NCBI GenBank assembly: GCA_039801505.1
Contig: JBDRUV010000010.1
Span: forward strand, 1 to 36,999
DNA: 36,999 bases
Direction of reading: 5' to 3'
Source: a candidate division WOR-3 bacterium
GTDB taxonomy: Bacteria > Hydrothermota > Tepidihabitantia > Tepidihabitantales > CAIPLT01
A program made the position numbers and the translations under genes. The notes below the pieces were generated by a model that saw only the letters and a program-made list of their open reading frames with translations, ran no database searches and had not been told where the DNA came from. Positions 1 through 9,189 of the stretch are shown here, piece after piece (position 1 is the stretch's first letter; each line of letters begins with the position of its first letter).

Positions 1-1
1 C

Positions 2-142
2 GGGATGAAAGATACTGGTATCTATGAGGTGCTCTGGGATGGAAGAGATGAAACCGGCAAGAGAGTCGCTGAAGGCATCTACTTCTATAACCTCGAAACA
101 CCTAACTACAAAGAGACAAAAAAACTGATTTATACAAAATAA
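2..142 (+). CDS. C-terminal end of a secreted protein with FlgD-like sorting domain (partial)
   Basis: Reading frame 2 is open from the window edge to a TAA at 140-142; the start lies outside the window. The 46 visible residues contain YEVLWDGRDETGKRVAEGIY and end in KKLIYTK. This is the usual end of the FlgD-Ig-like or type IX-like C-terminal sorting domain: a W-D-G-x-(D/N) turn, then G-x-Y-F-Y, then a short basic tail. The subtilase ending at 23192 finishes the same way (VWDGTNYHG, NGIYF, RKAIILK). In related phyla such tails direct export across the outer membrane or surface attachment. The catalytic or binding part of this protein is not visible, so its function is unknown. tRNA-Thr follows after 8 nt, with no terminator between them. 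Confidence 0.8.
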   Translation, partial: GMKDTGIYEVLWDGRDETGKRVAEGIYFYNLETPNYKETKKLIYTK

Positions 143-150
143 GCTTTTAA

Positions 151-223
<73 letters not shown>

Positions 224-232
224 TTTTATTTT

Positions 233-583
233 ATGCCGTGGACAATTATTGTAAGTATGAATTTTAGCGCAGCCCATTTTTTAAAAAATTATCGGAATAA
301 ATGTGAACGTGTTCATGGACATAATTATAAGGTTGTTGTACATATTAATGGCGATAAGTTAAACAAAAACGGCATTCTCTATGATTTTAAGGAAATCAAA
401 GAGTACCTTAAAAAAATAATACCAGACCATCAACATCTCAATGAACTTTTTCTGTTTAACCCGACGGCAGAAAATTTAGCTTATCATTTTTACTATGTAT
501 TAAAGAAAAAATATCCGATAAAAAAAATTGAAGTTTGGGAAGATGATACTCAAGGCGCAGTCTACGAAGAAAGCTCTGATTGA
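233..583 (+). CDS. queD: 6-carboxy-5,6,7,8-tetrahydropterin synthase (QueD/PTPS family)
   Basis: QueD converts 7,8-dihydroneopterin triphosphate to 6-carboxytetrahydropterin, the second step of queuosine/preQ0 synthesis. At 116 aa it has the family's usual length. The zinc site is visible as FSAAHFL near residue 11 and CERVHGHNY near residue 24, giving one His plus the HGH pair and the catalytic Cys. The later motifs are PTAENLA near residue 82 and VWEDDTQGAVYEE at the C-terminus, where the Glu contacts the pterin. The ATG at 233 has no Shine-Dalgarno sequence and lies 9 nt past the tRNA-Thr discriminator. A second ATG at 257 would remove the first beta strand, so 233 is preferred. No other queuosine gene is in view. 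The stop codon lies inside the -35 box of the next promoter. Confidence 0.93.
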   Translation: MPWTIIVSMNFSAAHFLKNYRNKCERVHGHNYKVVVHINGDKLNKNGILYDFKEIKEYLKKIIPDHQHLNELFLFNPTAENLAYHFYYVLKKKYPIKKIEVWEDDTQGAVYEESSD

Positions 584-607
584 CATTTATTCACATGGGC
601 TTATAAT
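580..607 (+). promoter_or_regulatory. Sigma70-type promoter for the 617-2118 gene pair
   Basis: TTGACA at 580-585, a 16-nt spacer, then TATAAT at 602-607, both perfect consensus. The start codon at 617 is only 9 nt beyond the -10 box, so the transcript should have almost no leader. The -35 box contains the queD stop codon (TGA 581-583). Confidence 0.75.
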
Positions 608-616
608 AATACTAGA

Positions 617-1432
617 ATGAGAAATGTTTTTCAACTAGCTAAAGCTATAACTGCTGCATTAGTAATAAGCAATTGTTTTACGCCAAAATCACCGTTAAAA
701 AGCAATGAGAAAAAAATAAAGTTGTTATATTTTCCCACTTGGACCGTCGATAAAGCTGCAAAAATTAGCACATTTATTAAACAAGAAAAAAACCAGAATT
801 CAACAATCGCATTAATAAAATATTGCCAAATTTTTCCTCCCCAGGAGCGTCCTTGCGATACTGCGAAAACTATTGAGTTAATAATGAAAATTTTCGAGCA
901 CTCAAATGTTGACGCAATTCTTTTCTCGGGCGATCTATTAAATGTAAGCAATCATATAACGGCGAATACCTCCACTAATAAATTCTTAGTGCTAGGTGCA
1001 AATGTCTTAAATAAACGTTCTACACGATTTTTTTGGCAAGATTATCTTATAAACAAAATCTGTGGTGTACGAATAGCTATATTGGGTGTCACTTTTGACA
1101 CTCTGAACCCTACGGTTAATTATCGCGACCCGAATTTTGTAATTCAAAAATTACTTCCAATCATTAAAAGCCGATCTGATTTTCAGTGTCTTATTACCAA
1201 TACCAATGATACTTTAGATTATCCTTTTAATGTTATTCTTGGAGCGCCGAGTAAAAATACCTTTTGGATTAATTCTTTTTCAGACAACATTGTATATGAG
1301 ATTTCACTTACATTTAATATTGAAAACAATCTTTCGTCAATTGTCTTTAAACAAATCGAATTAGACACAATATTCGAGGATCCAACAATTTCTAAGTTTA
1401 AAAATGAAATTTTCAACAACGACATAAAGTAA
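617..1432 (+). CDS. Degenerate 5'-nucleotidase/metallophosphatase-like exported protein
   Basis: The 271-aa product has a hydrophobic N-terminus (about residues 7-20) ending in ISNC, possibly an atypical lipobox because Asn precedes the Cys. The body keeps the outline of the UshA/5'-nucleotidase metallophosphatase fold: VDAILFSGDLL near residue 98 resembles the family's GD motif, FLVLGANV near 122 resembles the usual ANV segment, and GVRIAILGVTFD near 150 resembles the following strand. The N-terminal D-x-H motif is absent, with FPTWTVD in its place. The expected later His residues, including the GGH motif, are replaced (NVILGAPS). The protein therefore probably lacks a working two-metal site and may only bind a ligand. 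No Shine-Dalgarno sequence is present; the gene starts 9 nt after a strong -10 box. The next gene begins 2 nt downstream, so the two form an operon. The family call is tentative. Confidence 0.5.
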   Translation: MRNVFQLAKAITAALVISNCFTPKSPLKSNEKKIKLLYFPTWTVDKAAKISTFIKQEKNQNSTIALIKYCQIFPPQERPCDTAKTIELIMKIFEHSNVDAILFSGDLLNVSNHITANTSTNKFLVLGANVLNKRSTRFFWQDYLINKICGVRIAILGVTFDTLNPTVNYRDPNFVIQKLLPIIKSRSDFQCLITNTNDTLDYPFNVILGAPSKNTFWINSFSDNIVYEISLTFNIENNLSSIVFKQIELDTIFEDPTISKFKNEIFNNDIK

Positions 1433-1434
1433 CG

Positions 1435-2118
1435 GTGAAAACAATACAAACTGCAACGTTCAATAAAAGTTTACGATGGGGTCGGCTGTTATGGTGTTTA
1501 TTCGTAACTTGGTATTTTATTAATTTCAGTTACAACTTCTTCTCTTCTGTGATTCCGGATCGAGATCAAATTCCTATAATTTTCTTTATCTTATTAATTC
1601 TATGGATGGTAATTGAATATTATTTTGAATCCCCCTATTTTCAATCTGGGTTAGTGTCATACTCAAACATTATTAAAACATTTATTTCTTTTTTCTTTTA
1701 TTTAAATGGGTCTTATGCTATAGCTGATTATACATTTGGGCATAGGACTCAACTAATAAAACTATACCCGTTTTTAAATGTTTTCGGCTTACTTCTATTT
1801 AGCTATGGAACTTTTGTAAGATTAAATACGCTATTTGAATTACTTTTTTCCAAAGACAAACTTTATTTTAACCGCAATTGTTACCGGTATTGCCGACATC
1901 CGCGGCTTTGGGGAACCTTTGTACAATTCTTAGCCATTCCAATGGTCTTTGGTAGTTATCCAGGTATTATTCTAAGTAGTACCTTGGGATTGTTTTTAAT
2001 ATACCGCCAAGCACAACTTGAAGAGAATTTTTTTCTAAAAGAATATAAAGAACAATACCAAGCTTATCAATTGCAAACTCCATTTTTTATCCCCTTTTTT
2101 CGCAAAAAAGCAATTTAG
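1435..2118 (+). CDS. Isoprenylcysteine/phospholipid methyltransferase-like membrane protein
   Basis: This 227-aa integral membrane protein has about five to six hydrophobic segments, roughly at residues 14-33, 43-60, 75-95, 112-128 and 165-190. The C-terminal third carries the ICMT/PEMT signature: YRYCRHPRLWGTF near residue 147, where RHP and the following Gly bind S-adenosylmethionine, then EENFFLKEYKEQYQAYQ and a final FIPFF. Family members transfer a methyl group from SAM to membrane lipids or to the carboxyl group of prenylated substrates; the substrate here cannot be read from sequence. The start is GTG at 1435, two bases after the preceding stop, suggesting translational coupling. The gene ends 22 nt before the clpC promoter. 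Confidence 0.75.
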   Translation: MKTIQTATFNKSLRWGRLLWCLFVTWYFINFSYNFFSSVIPDRDQIPIIFFILLILWMVIEYYFESPYFQSGLVSYSNIIKTFISFFFYLNGSYAIADYTFGHRTQLIKLYPFLNVFGLLLFSYGTFVRLNTLFELLFSKDKLYFNRNCYRYCRHPRLWGTFVQFLAIPMVFGSYPGIILSSTLGLFLIYRQAQLEENFFLKEYKEQYQAYQLQTPFFIPFFRKKAI

Positions 2119-2139
2119 ATTCGCATACCCTAATTACTA

Positions 2140-2168
2140 TTGACATTACTAAAACTTCGTAATACAAT
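2140..2168 (+). promoter_or_regulatory. Sigma70-type promoter for clpC-bamA
   Basis: TTGACA at 2140-2145, a 17-nt spacer, then TACAAT at 2163-2168. The clpC ATG at 2176 is 7 nt beyond the -10 box, where transcription itself would start, so clpC should be translated from a leaderless mRNA. Confidence 0.75.
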
Positions 2169-2175
2169 TTAATAT

Positions 2176-4632
2176 ATGCAAGAAAGATTTACAGAACGCG
2201 TAAAAAAAATTTTAGCGATTGCCCGCCAAGAAGCCATAAGATTACACAACGACTACATCGGTACAGAGCATATCCTATTAGGAATTGTCAAAGAGGGGGA
2301 AGGTGTTGCGGTTATGGTTCTAAACGAATTAGGTGTAAACTTAGATGATTTGCAACGGACGATAGAAAATGCGCTCGAATATGGCACCAAAACTTTGATT
2401 TTAAATGAAATTCCATTAAATCATGAGGCTCGAGCCGCTATTAATTGGGCGGTTGAAGAAGCCCGACGGATGAATCATACATATATCGGCACGGAACATA
2501 TTCTGTTGGGGATTTTAAAAGAAGAAAAAAGTTTAGGCGCTCAAATTCTTCAATCTTTAGGATTAGAATTAGAAATTGTCCGGCAAGAGACTCTTAGATT
2601 ACTCAGTGGCCACGTAAAAGAAACAACCAAGAAATCAAAATCTAAAACGCCAGCATTGGACATGTATTCTCGTGATCTTACCCAATTAGCCCGAGAAGAT
2701 AAACTTGATCCAATAATTGGCCGTGAAAAGGAAATTGAACGCGTAATCCAAATATTAGTTCGCCGTAAAAAAAACAATCCGGTACTAATAGGCGAAGCCG
2801 GTGTTGGAAAAACCGCTATTGTAGAAGGTCTTGCCCAGCGTATAGTAGATGGTCGGATTCCCAGTGCACTAAAAAATAAACGCGTATTGGCACTCGACAT
2901 GGCAGCTATAGTTGCTGGCACTAAATATCGTGGCCAGTTTGAAGAACGTCTTAAGGCAATTATTAACGAAATTACTACTCAGGGAGATTGCATCATATTT
3001 ATTGATGAATTACACACAATTGTTGGGGCTGGTGCTGCCGAAGGTTCAATTGATGCTTCAAACATATTAAAACCAGCATTAGCCCGAGGCGAAATTCAGT
3101 GCATTGGTGCCACAACTTTAGAAGAATATCGTCGCTACATCGAAAAACATTCCGCATTAGAAAGGCGATTCCAGCCAATTATGGTAGAGCCCCCAACAGT
3201 TGAGGAAACAATCCGAATTCTTATGGGTCTTAAAGAAAAATATGAACTACATCATAAAGTTATTTATTCCGAAAAAGCAATAAGAGCGGCAGCATTTTTA
3301 GCTGATCGTTATATTACTGATCGGTTTTTACCCGACAAAGCCATTGATGTTATTGACGAAGCTGGTGCTCGTGTAAAATTGATTCGCTCTACGGTCAATC
3401 CGGAACTCGAAGAAATTGAGAAGAAAATTGAGAAAGTGCGTAAGGCAAAAGAAAATGCTATTGAGCAACAAAAGTTTGAACGTGCTGCAGAATTGCGTGA
3501 TGAACAACGCCGGTTAATTGAGTTACTCAAGAAGAAACGCATAGAATGGGAAAAAAGTGGTAATTTCCCAGTGGTAACTGAGGAAGATGTGGCGTACGTT
3601 GTAGCAACTTGGTCATCAGTTCCTGTAACCAAACTAGAAGAAAATGAACAACAACGGCTTCTAAACATGGAAAAAGAACTTGCTGAATATATCGTTGGCC
3701 AAGAACACGCAATTTCCGCTGTGGCAAAAGCAATTCGGCGAAGCCGAGCTGGTATTAAAGACCCACGTCGACCCATAGGTTCGTTTATCTTCTTAGGCCC
3801 AACCGGCGTCGGCAAAACTGAACTAGCTCGGGTACTTGCAAAATTTTTATTTGGGAATGAAGACGCTTTAATTAGGCTTGATATGAGTGAATATATGGAA
3901 AAATTCAACGTGTCTCGACTTGTTGGTGCACCACCGGGTTATGTTGGTTACGAAGAAGGTGGTCAGCTTACCGAAAAAATTCGTCGAAAACCATACTCAG
4001 TAGTTTTATTTGACGAAATTGAAAAGGCACATCCTGATGTGTTTAATATTCTTCTTCAAATTTTAGAAGATGGACAACTTACCGACTCCCTAGGTCGTAA
4101 AGTAAGTTTTAAAAATGCCGTAATTATTATGACTTCTAATATTGCCACTTCCGAAATAAAGAAAGCAGCAAGTTTAGGTTTTCGGTCATCATCAGAACTT
4201 GAAACTTATGAAAAAATAAAGGAAAAACTTCTTCAGGAAGTAAAAAAAGTATTCCGCCCGGAATTTCTTAACAGAGTCGACGAAATCATTGTATTCAGAT
4301 CGCTAGACCGTTCTCAAATGGAAAAAATTGTTGATATTCAGTTACGAAGCATTACTGAACGTTTGCGTGAACAAAAGCTCATTCTTCAAGTTGAAAAGAG
4401 TGCTAAAGAATTGCTTATTGAACAAGGCTTCGATCCGGAATTTGGAGCGCGACCAATAAAACGGGCGATTCGACGTCTGTTAGAAGATCCGTTATCCGAA
4501 GAACTACTTCGCAACTCTTATCCGCCGGGAACAATTATTCGGGTTGTTCGAAATAACGAAAGCCTAAAATTTATCCCTGAGCTTGCGATAACGGAACCTA
4601 TTGAATCCCAAGAAAGTAAAGAATCGGTATAA
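2176..4632 (+). CDS. clpC: ATP-dependent Clp protease ATP-binding subunit ClpC
   Basis: The product is an 818-aa Hsp100/AAA+ unfoldase that feeds substrates to ClpP. Domain order: two Clp_N repeats (residues about 1-70 and 80-145, each with a [11 protein letters not shown] core); AAA-1 with Walker A GEAGVGKT at 206-213 and Walker B IIFIDELH near 273; a central UVR-type coiled coil near 412-455 ([12 protein letters not shown]), which marks ClpC rather than ClpB or ClpA; AAA-2 with Walker A GPTGVGKT at 541-548; and the C-terminal small domain with [10 protein letters not shown]. Length and architecture are normal for ClpC. It is the first gene after a perfect -35 box, with a probable leaderless start. 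bamA begins 5 nt after the stop, linking protein quality control to outer-membrane assembly. No ClpP or McsA/McsB gene is in view. Confidence 0.97.
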   Translation: MQERFTERVKKILAIARQEAIRLHNDYIGTEHILLGIVKEGEGVAVMVLNELGVNLDDLQRTIENALEYGTKTLILNEIPLNHEARAAINWAVEEARRMNHTYIGTEHILLGILKEEKSLGAQILQSLGLELEIVRQETLRLLSGHVKETTKKSKSKTPALDMYSRDLTQLAREDKLDPIIGREKEIERVIQILVRRKKNNPVLIGEAGVGKTAIVEGLAQRIVDGRIPSALKNKRVLALDMAAIVAGTKYRGQFEERLKAIINEITTQGDCIIFIDELHTIVGAGAAEGSIDASNILKPALARGEIQCIGATTLEEYRRYIEKHSALERRFQPIMVEPPTVEETIRILMGLKEKYELHHKVIYSEKAIRAAAFLADRYITDRFLPDKAIDVIDEAGARVKLIRSTVNPELEEIEKKIEKVRKAKENAIEQQKFERAAELRDEQRRLIELLKKKRIEWEKSGNFPVVTEEDVAYVVATWSSVPVTKLEENEQQRLLNMEKELAEYIVGQEHAISAVAKAIRRSRAGIKDPRRPIGSFIFLGPTGVGKTELARVLAKFLFGNEDALIRLDMSEYMEKFNVSRLVGAPPGYVGYEEGGQLTEKIRRKPYSVVLFDEIEKAHPDVFNILLQILEDGQLTDSLGRKVSFKNAVIIMTSNIATSEIKKAASLGFRSSSELETYEKIKEKLLQEVKKVFRPEFLNRVDEIIVFRSLDRSQMEKIVDIQLRSITERLREQKLILQVEKSAKELLIEQGFDPEFGARPIKRAIRRLLEDPLSEELLRNSYPPGTIIRVVRNNESLKFIPELAITEPIESQESKESV

Positions 4633-4637
4633 ATCTT

Positions 4638-6860
4638 GTGATTCTAAGCTATTTAGCCCTACTTTTAACATGCACTCAGATTATAATAGGATTTGAAGTT
4701 GATGCGCCATTTACCGATCCGCAATTTATAATTCAAAATTCTGGATTAAATGTAGGATCGCAATACTCCGAATACGAAATTAATCAAGCCATTAAACGAC
4801 TTTACAATTTAAAATTATTCGAAATGGTCGCAGTAGAAACGAGCCAAGTGGCTGATGGAGTAAAAATTCGGTTTCGACTAAAGGAGTTCCCAATTATTAA
4901 AGATATTAAATTTTTTGGCAATCGAAAAATTAAAACCAAAGATATCCTTAGCAAAACTAAAATAAAAATCGGAGATGTTGTTACTAACGATAAGCTCTTT
5001 GACTGGAAATTAAATATCCAAGATCTGTATAAAGAAAAAGGATATTTTGTGGCAAATATAAACGTCGAACGGATCAATGTGGATAGTGGCAATAAAACAA
5101 CTTTAATTTTCCAAATAGATGAAGGCAATAGGATAGTAGTAAAGAAAATTTTGTTCACAGGTAATATTTTAATGTCTACGAGCAAACTAAAAACTCGAAT
5201 GTCAACTAAGGAAAAAACTTGGTATCGCAAAGGTTTTTTTAACGAAGAAACATTTAATGAAGATCTAGAAAAAATTGTCGATCTGTATCGTGAAAATGGT
5301 TTTCTAGATGCCAAAATCGTAAAATATGATTTACAACTTGATACAGTAGACAAGAAAACACCGGGTTTATTAATTTACGTCTTTGTAAATGAAGGTACTA
5401 GATATTATATTGGCAACATTACATTCGAGGGCAATAGTGTTATTACGGAAACTACATTTAAAGAATTTTTGGGAATTAAAAAGGGGCAAATTTATAATGT
5501 CAGCAAAGTAAACCGATTTTTAAATGAATTGTACAATTTATATTCTGAACAGGGTTATATTTATGCTCAAATTATTCAGCATGAAGATCTTAAAAATGAT
5601 ACTGTAGACATCAAATACCGCATTTCAGAAAATCAACCAGCTCGAATCAGATTGGTAATTGTTGAAGGAAACGAACGAACCAACGATAAAGTTATCCGTC
5701 GTCAAATTACAACTCTCCCCGGGTCGATTTTTAAGCGCTCCGAAGTAATTAGGAGTCAACGAAATATATTTAACCTCGGATACTTTTCTGATATTAAGTT
5801 GGACTATCGACGTGCCGACGAAGCAGGCAACATTGATTTAATCTATCAAGTTACAGAAAAAACCTCGTTCGGCACTATTGGGGCTGGGATTTCTTATTCA
5901 GCGCAAGACAAATTAACTGGCTACGTAGAACTATCTCAGCCTAATTTTATGGGACAAGGCCAGCAATTATCTTTAAAGTTAGAAAAAGGTGGTAAAAAAA
6001 CTAATGTCGAAATTGGCTTTACTGAACCAAATCTCTTTGATCAGCCATTAGCTTGTGGTTTTAATTTGACATATTTAACTAAAAATTACGATTATTACGA
6101 TAAAGAAGAAAAAGCTCTAGGAATAAATTTTGCATTCCCGATTTTTTTAGATTATACTAAACTTTACTCATCATTAAGACTCACCGATGCTTACATACCA
6201 CGGGCATCAATCAGTGCTACCTATCAACCTTCTGGTCCATATAATATTTATCGCGATACGATTCATAAAACAACCCTTGTTCCTATGCTTAATTTTGTCC
6301 GTGATTCTCGCGATTATATTTACAATCCCCTATCAGGTTCAGTAATTTCTTATTCGGCAGAATTATCAACTATTGACATTCTTTATTATCGGCAAATTTT
6401 TGATGGCAGTGTTTATTTACCATTTTTTAAAAAATTTTGCCTAATGATGCGCATGCGAATGGGGGCTATCGAAGGTTTAACAAATTGCGATACAGTACCA
6501 ATTTATGAAAGATTTTTTGCTGGGGGTACCGGCCTAGATGGAATCCGTGGATATCCGGACCGGTCAATAGGTATTTATGAAGGCGGCTATAATATTGGGG
6601 GCAAAGTCGTAAATCTTTATTCATTAGAATGGCGATTTCGTCCGTCGCCTCAAGTGGCATTTTTAGTGTTTTTTGATGCTGGTAATACCTGGAATTCTTT
6701 TAAAAATCTTAACCTTTCTACTCTTAAGCGAGGCGCAGGATTTGGAGTTCGGTTAGAAATTCCTATGCTCGGTCTCGTCGGTTTTGACTTGGGTTACGGC
6801 TTTGATCGTGAGGGAAAAAGTAAATGGGAACCGCACCTTCAAATCGGACGAACTTTTTAG
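4638..6860 (+). CDS. bamA: Outer membrane protein assembly factor BamA (Omp85)
   Basis: The 740-aa protein has an N-terminal signal segment (about residues 1-18). Five POTRA domains follow, roughly 28-85, 86-165, 166-254, 255-332 and 333-410, each ending in a (D/N)EG or equivalent turn and starting with an F-x-GN strand (FFGNRKI, FTGNILM, FEGNSVI, VEGNERT). The remainder is a 16-strand type barrel with the Omp85 motif GIRGYPDRS near residue 634 and a terminal aromatic (GRTF). BamA folds and inserts beta-barrel proteins such as the BtuB-like receptor encoded next. The start is GTG at 4638, 5 nt after the clpC stop; no ATG lies nearby in frame, and the signal peptide begins there. Five POTRA domains and the RGY motif separate it from two-partner secretion Omp85 proteins. 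Confidence 0.95.
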   Translation: MILSYLALLLTCTQIIIGFEVDAPFTDPQFIIQNSGLNVGSQYSEYEINQAIKRLYNLKLFEMVAVETSQVADGVKIRFRLKEFPIIKDIKFFGNRKIKTKDILSKTKIKIGDVVTNDKLFDWKLNIQDLYKEKGYFVANINVERINVDSGNKTTLIFQIDEGNRIVVKKILFTGNILMSTSKLKTRMSTKEKTWYRKGFFNEETFNEDLEKIVDLYRENGFLDAKIVKYDLQLDTVDKKTPGLLIYVFVNEGTRYYIGNITFEGNSVITETTFKEFLGIKKGQIYNVSKVNRFLNELYNLYSEQGYIYAQIIQHEDLKNDTVDIKYRISENQPARIRLVIVEGNERTNDKVIRRQITTLPGSIFKRSEVIRSQRNIFNLGYFSDIKLDYRRADEAGNIDLIYQVTEKTSFGTIGAGISYSAQDKLTGYVELSQPNFMGQGQQLSLKLEKGGKKTNVEIGFTEPNLFDQPLACGFNLTYLTKNYDYYDKEEKALGINFAFPIFLDYTKLYSSLRLTDAYIPRASISATYQPSGPYNIYRDTIHKTTLVPMLNFVRDSRDYIYNPLSGSVISYSAELSTIDILYYRQIFDGSVYLPFFKKFCLMMRMRMGAIEGLTNCDTVPIYERFFAGGTGLDGIRGYPDRSIGIYEGGYNIGGKVVNLYSLEWRFRPSPQVAFLVFFDAGNTWNSFKNLNLSTLKRGAGFGVRLEIPMLGLVGFDLGYGFDREGKSKWEPHLQIGRTF

Positions 6861-6886
6861 CGAGAAATTATTTTTATTATAGAATA

Positions 6887-6916
6887 TTGACACACACACA
6901 ATGGATTATTTATAAT
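6887..6916 (+). promoter_or_regulatory. Promoter of the cobalamin-riboswitch transcript
   Basis: TTGACA at 6887-6892, an 18-nt spacer, then TATAAT at 6911-6916. Transcription should begin near 6923, immediately before the riboswitch P1 helix. The -10 box lies inside a perfect inverted repeat: GGATTATT at 6903-6910, TAT, AATAATCC at 6914-6921. This could be an additional operator. Confidence 0.7.
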
Positions 6917-6923
6917 AATCCAA

Positions 6924-7146
6924 CTTCTGAAGGATGTCTGCAGTAAGCAGACTCAGTTCATTAAAAAACTGGGCAGGGAAGGCCGTGAAAATCGGCCACG
7001 GTCGCACCCACTGTAAACGGTAAGGGCTTCCAATATGCCACTGCCTTTAAGTACAAAGGTGGGAAGGCGGAAGCCTACGAAGCCGTAAGTCAGGAGGCCT
7101 ATCCTTCAGAAGAAACATAAATCACCTTGTGCGGAAAGGAGTGATT
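6924..7146 (+). promoter_or_regulatory. Cobalamin (B12) riboswitch with RBS-sequestering hairpin
   Basis: P1 is a perfect 12-bp helix, CTTCTGAAGGAT (6924-6935) with ATCCTTCAGAAG (7101-7112). Between the strands lie the B12 aptamer landmarks: a GGGAAGG...GTGAAAATC region, the ACTGTAAACGG segment, and the B12 box AGTCAGGAGGCCT at 7088-7100. The expression platform is a hairpin formed by AATCAC (7120-7125) and GTGATT (7141-7146). It places the Shine-Dalgarno AAAGGAG (7135-7141) in or beside the stem. Its loop GTGCG (7129-7133) is complementary to CGCAC (7003-7007) in L5, the classic L5-L13 kissing interaction. B12 binding should stabilise the hairpin and block translation of the receptor. Confidence 0.93.
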
Positions 7147-9189
7147 ATGAATAAGTTAAGATGTGAGTTTGTTTTAGTTATTATTTTTTTTGCAGTGGTG
7201 TACCCTCTTTTTTCAGAAAAATTAGTAGCTCAAAAACAGAACGATGCCGATAAATTAGTAAAAAAAGAAAGCGAATATACAACTGATACTATTATTGTTA
7301 CAGCTACCCGTTCCCATTGTTTAATGTCCAATCTACCACAAAATGTTTTGGTACTTACTAAGAAGGAAATAATGCGAAAATCTAACGGAGATATTCAATC
7401 GAGTCTAACAGGAACTTTAGGCCTTGATATCCGAAGCTGTTCTTTCTTGGGTAGTGTTTCATCAATTAGCATTTGGGGGAGCACAAGTCAACAAACTCTT
7501 ATATTATTAGATGGCATACCAATTAATTCACCTTCCGTGGGAATTCCCGATTTAGGCTTATATCCAGTTGGTAACCTAGAACGAATTGAAATTGTAAAAG
7601 GACCAGTATCAAGTATTTATGGTGCTAATGCCTTAGCCGGAGTAATCAATTTAATTACTAATTTTCCTGAACCGGTTTCGCAATCTCCTAACGTTCTTTT
7701 GCGGTTTAATTATGGTTTTTCAAGTGTTTATACGGGCGACGCCCACTTAATTGGACGTGTAGGAAGTCTTCGCTATCAGCTCTTTGGTTATCGTTTAAAA
7801 TCAAGCGGTTTTAGAACGAATGACGACCTGCTAACTCAAGGCGCATATTTTACCTCAGCATATCAACTCCTACCTTATCTAAAATTTCGTCTTGACTTGG
7901 GTTATGGTAACAAAAACTTAGGAACACCGGGACCAATGCCTGATTCTTCACAACATCCAATTTATGGTGATAGTACTTGTTTTAGCATTTATGACCGCCA
8001 AATTGACACTTTATTGATATTGAAATCACATGTAGAAGTAAAAATCGGATCGCGATTTACTTCTCATATAAAGGGAGCTAAAATTATCAATAATACTTTT
8101 TATCAATGGGTCGATCAATTTAATTCTTCTAATATATCAATAAATAAAGATCGCTATCACAATCATAATCTTTTCTTAAATATTACTAACACTCATATAC
8201 TATCATCTCCGCTAAATTTAAGTTGGGGACTAGATTTAGAGAAAAAAAACGTTTTGATAAATTCGAGCTATCCCCCATCAACTCAAGTAAACGCTCAAAT
8301 GAACAATTGCGGATTTTTTAATAACCTGGTTCTTAATCTGCGTAGTGTAACGTTTCTTAGTAATTTGCGTATTGATTACAACTCGGCGTTTAAGAATTTC
8401 ATAAGTTATGGAATGGGACTAACAAAACTAATAAGTACTAACTGGAAACTAAAAACTCATTGGGGGACCGGATTTCGGGCACCGACCTTATCTGATCTGT
8501 ATTGGCCTAATTCTGGCAATCCAAACCTAAAACCAGAGCACGCTAATACATTCCAGATCGGGACTGAATTCGTATTGGTGTCCAACTTAAGGTTTTCAAT
8601 AACAGGCTTTTACCGGCGGACTCACAATTTAATCAGTTGGATACCTGACACTAATAATTTTTGGCGTCCCACCAACATTGATTCCGCACAAGTTTCTGGC
8701 GTTGAGTTTTCTAGTGTTGCGCAAATATTTAAAAACTTTACTTTCCAAATTGGTGGAACAATTCAAAATCCAATTCAAATAAAGAAAGAACTAACCTATT
8801 ATGATTTTATAACCTCAGAAGCTCGTTTTGAATATAAAAGACGAAGACAAGCTTATCTACCTCAAATCATTGTTGTCGGTCAACTAAATTACGAAACCAA
8901 TTTTAATACCAATTTATCCTTGTGGGCACGGTTTGTCTCGGATCGAGTTAATTATTATCAATCATACGTGCAACTACCAGAGATTGTTTATGAAACCAAA
9001 AGGCTTAATTCTTATTTAATCCTTTCGCTAGACATTACCCAAGAAATTTTTCGTAAGCTAACTTTATCTTTTCGCGTTAACAATCTTTTGAATACTCGTT
9101 ACAGTGAGCAATTTGGTAACTCCATGATTGATCGAGACTATCCACAACCCGGGAGAACAATTTTTTTAGGAGTCGAATTAAAATCTTAG
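7147..9189 (+). CDS. btuB: TonB-dependent vitamin B12 receptor, BtuB-like
   Basis: The 680-aa protein has a signal peptide (about residues 1-29), a TonB box DTIIVTATR at 47-55, a plug domain (about 60-175; SISIWGSTSQQTLILLDGIP, then RIEIVKGPVSSIYG), and a long beta barrel ending in GRTIFLGVELKS. TonB-ExbB-ExbD energises such receptors for uptake across the outer membrane. Cobalamin or another corrinoid is the likely ligand because a cobalamin riboswitch directly controls the gene. The start is ATG 7147, preceded by AAAGGAG at 7135-7141. An in-frame GTG at 7129 lies in the riboswitch loop and is not credible. No btuF, btuC or btuD lies nearby. The TAG stop overlaps the stop codon of dut on the other strand. 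Confidence 0.9.
   Translation: MNKLRCEFVLVIIFFAVVYPLFSEKLVAQKQNDADKLVKKESEYTTDTIIVTATRSHCLMSNLPQNVLVLTKKEIMRKSNGDIQSSLTGTLGLDIRSCSFLGSVSSISIWGSTSQQTLILLDGIPINSPSVGIPDLGLYPVGNLERIEIVKGPVSSIYGANALAGVINLITNFPEPVSQSPNVLLRFNYGFSSVYTGDAHLIGRVGSLRYQLFGYRLKSSGFRTNDDLLTQGAYFTSAYQLLPYLKFRLDLGYGNKNLGTPGPMPDSSQHPIYGDSTCFSIYDRQIDTLLILKSHVEVKIGSRFTSHIKGAKIINNTFYQWVDQFNSSNISINKDRYHNHNLFLNITNTHILSSPLNLSWGLDLEKKNVLINSSYPPSTQVNAQMNNCGFFNNLVLNLRSVTFLSNLRIDYNSAFKNFISYGMGLTKLISTNWKLKTHWGTGFRAPTLSDLYWPNSGNPNLKPEHANTFQIGTEFVLVSNLRFSITGFYRRTHNLISWIPDTNNFWRPTNIDSAQVSGVEFSSVAQIFKNFTFQIGGTIQNPIQIKKELTYYDFITSEARFEYKRRRQAYLPQIIVVGQLNYETNFNTNLSLWARFVSDRVNYYQSYVQLPEIVYETKRLNSYLILSLDITQEIFRKLTLSFRVNNLLNTRYSEQFGNSMIDRDYPQPGRTIFLGVELKS

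Noticed and set aside
2550-3908. Long open frames on the minus strand inside clpC
   Set aside because: They are antisense to a highly conserved gene, Ser/Arg-rich by codon reflection, and resemble no protein.
6861-6886. Terminator after bamA
   Set aside because: The stretch is T-rich but has no stable hairpin; termination here, if any, is not visible.
7129-7146. GTG start six codons upstream of the BtuB-like ATG
   Set aside because: The GTG lies in the riboswitch loop; the ATG at 7147 has a Shine-Dalgarno sequence and begins a normal signal peptide.
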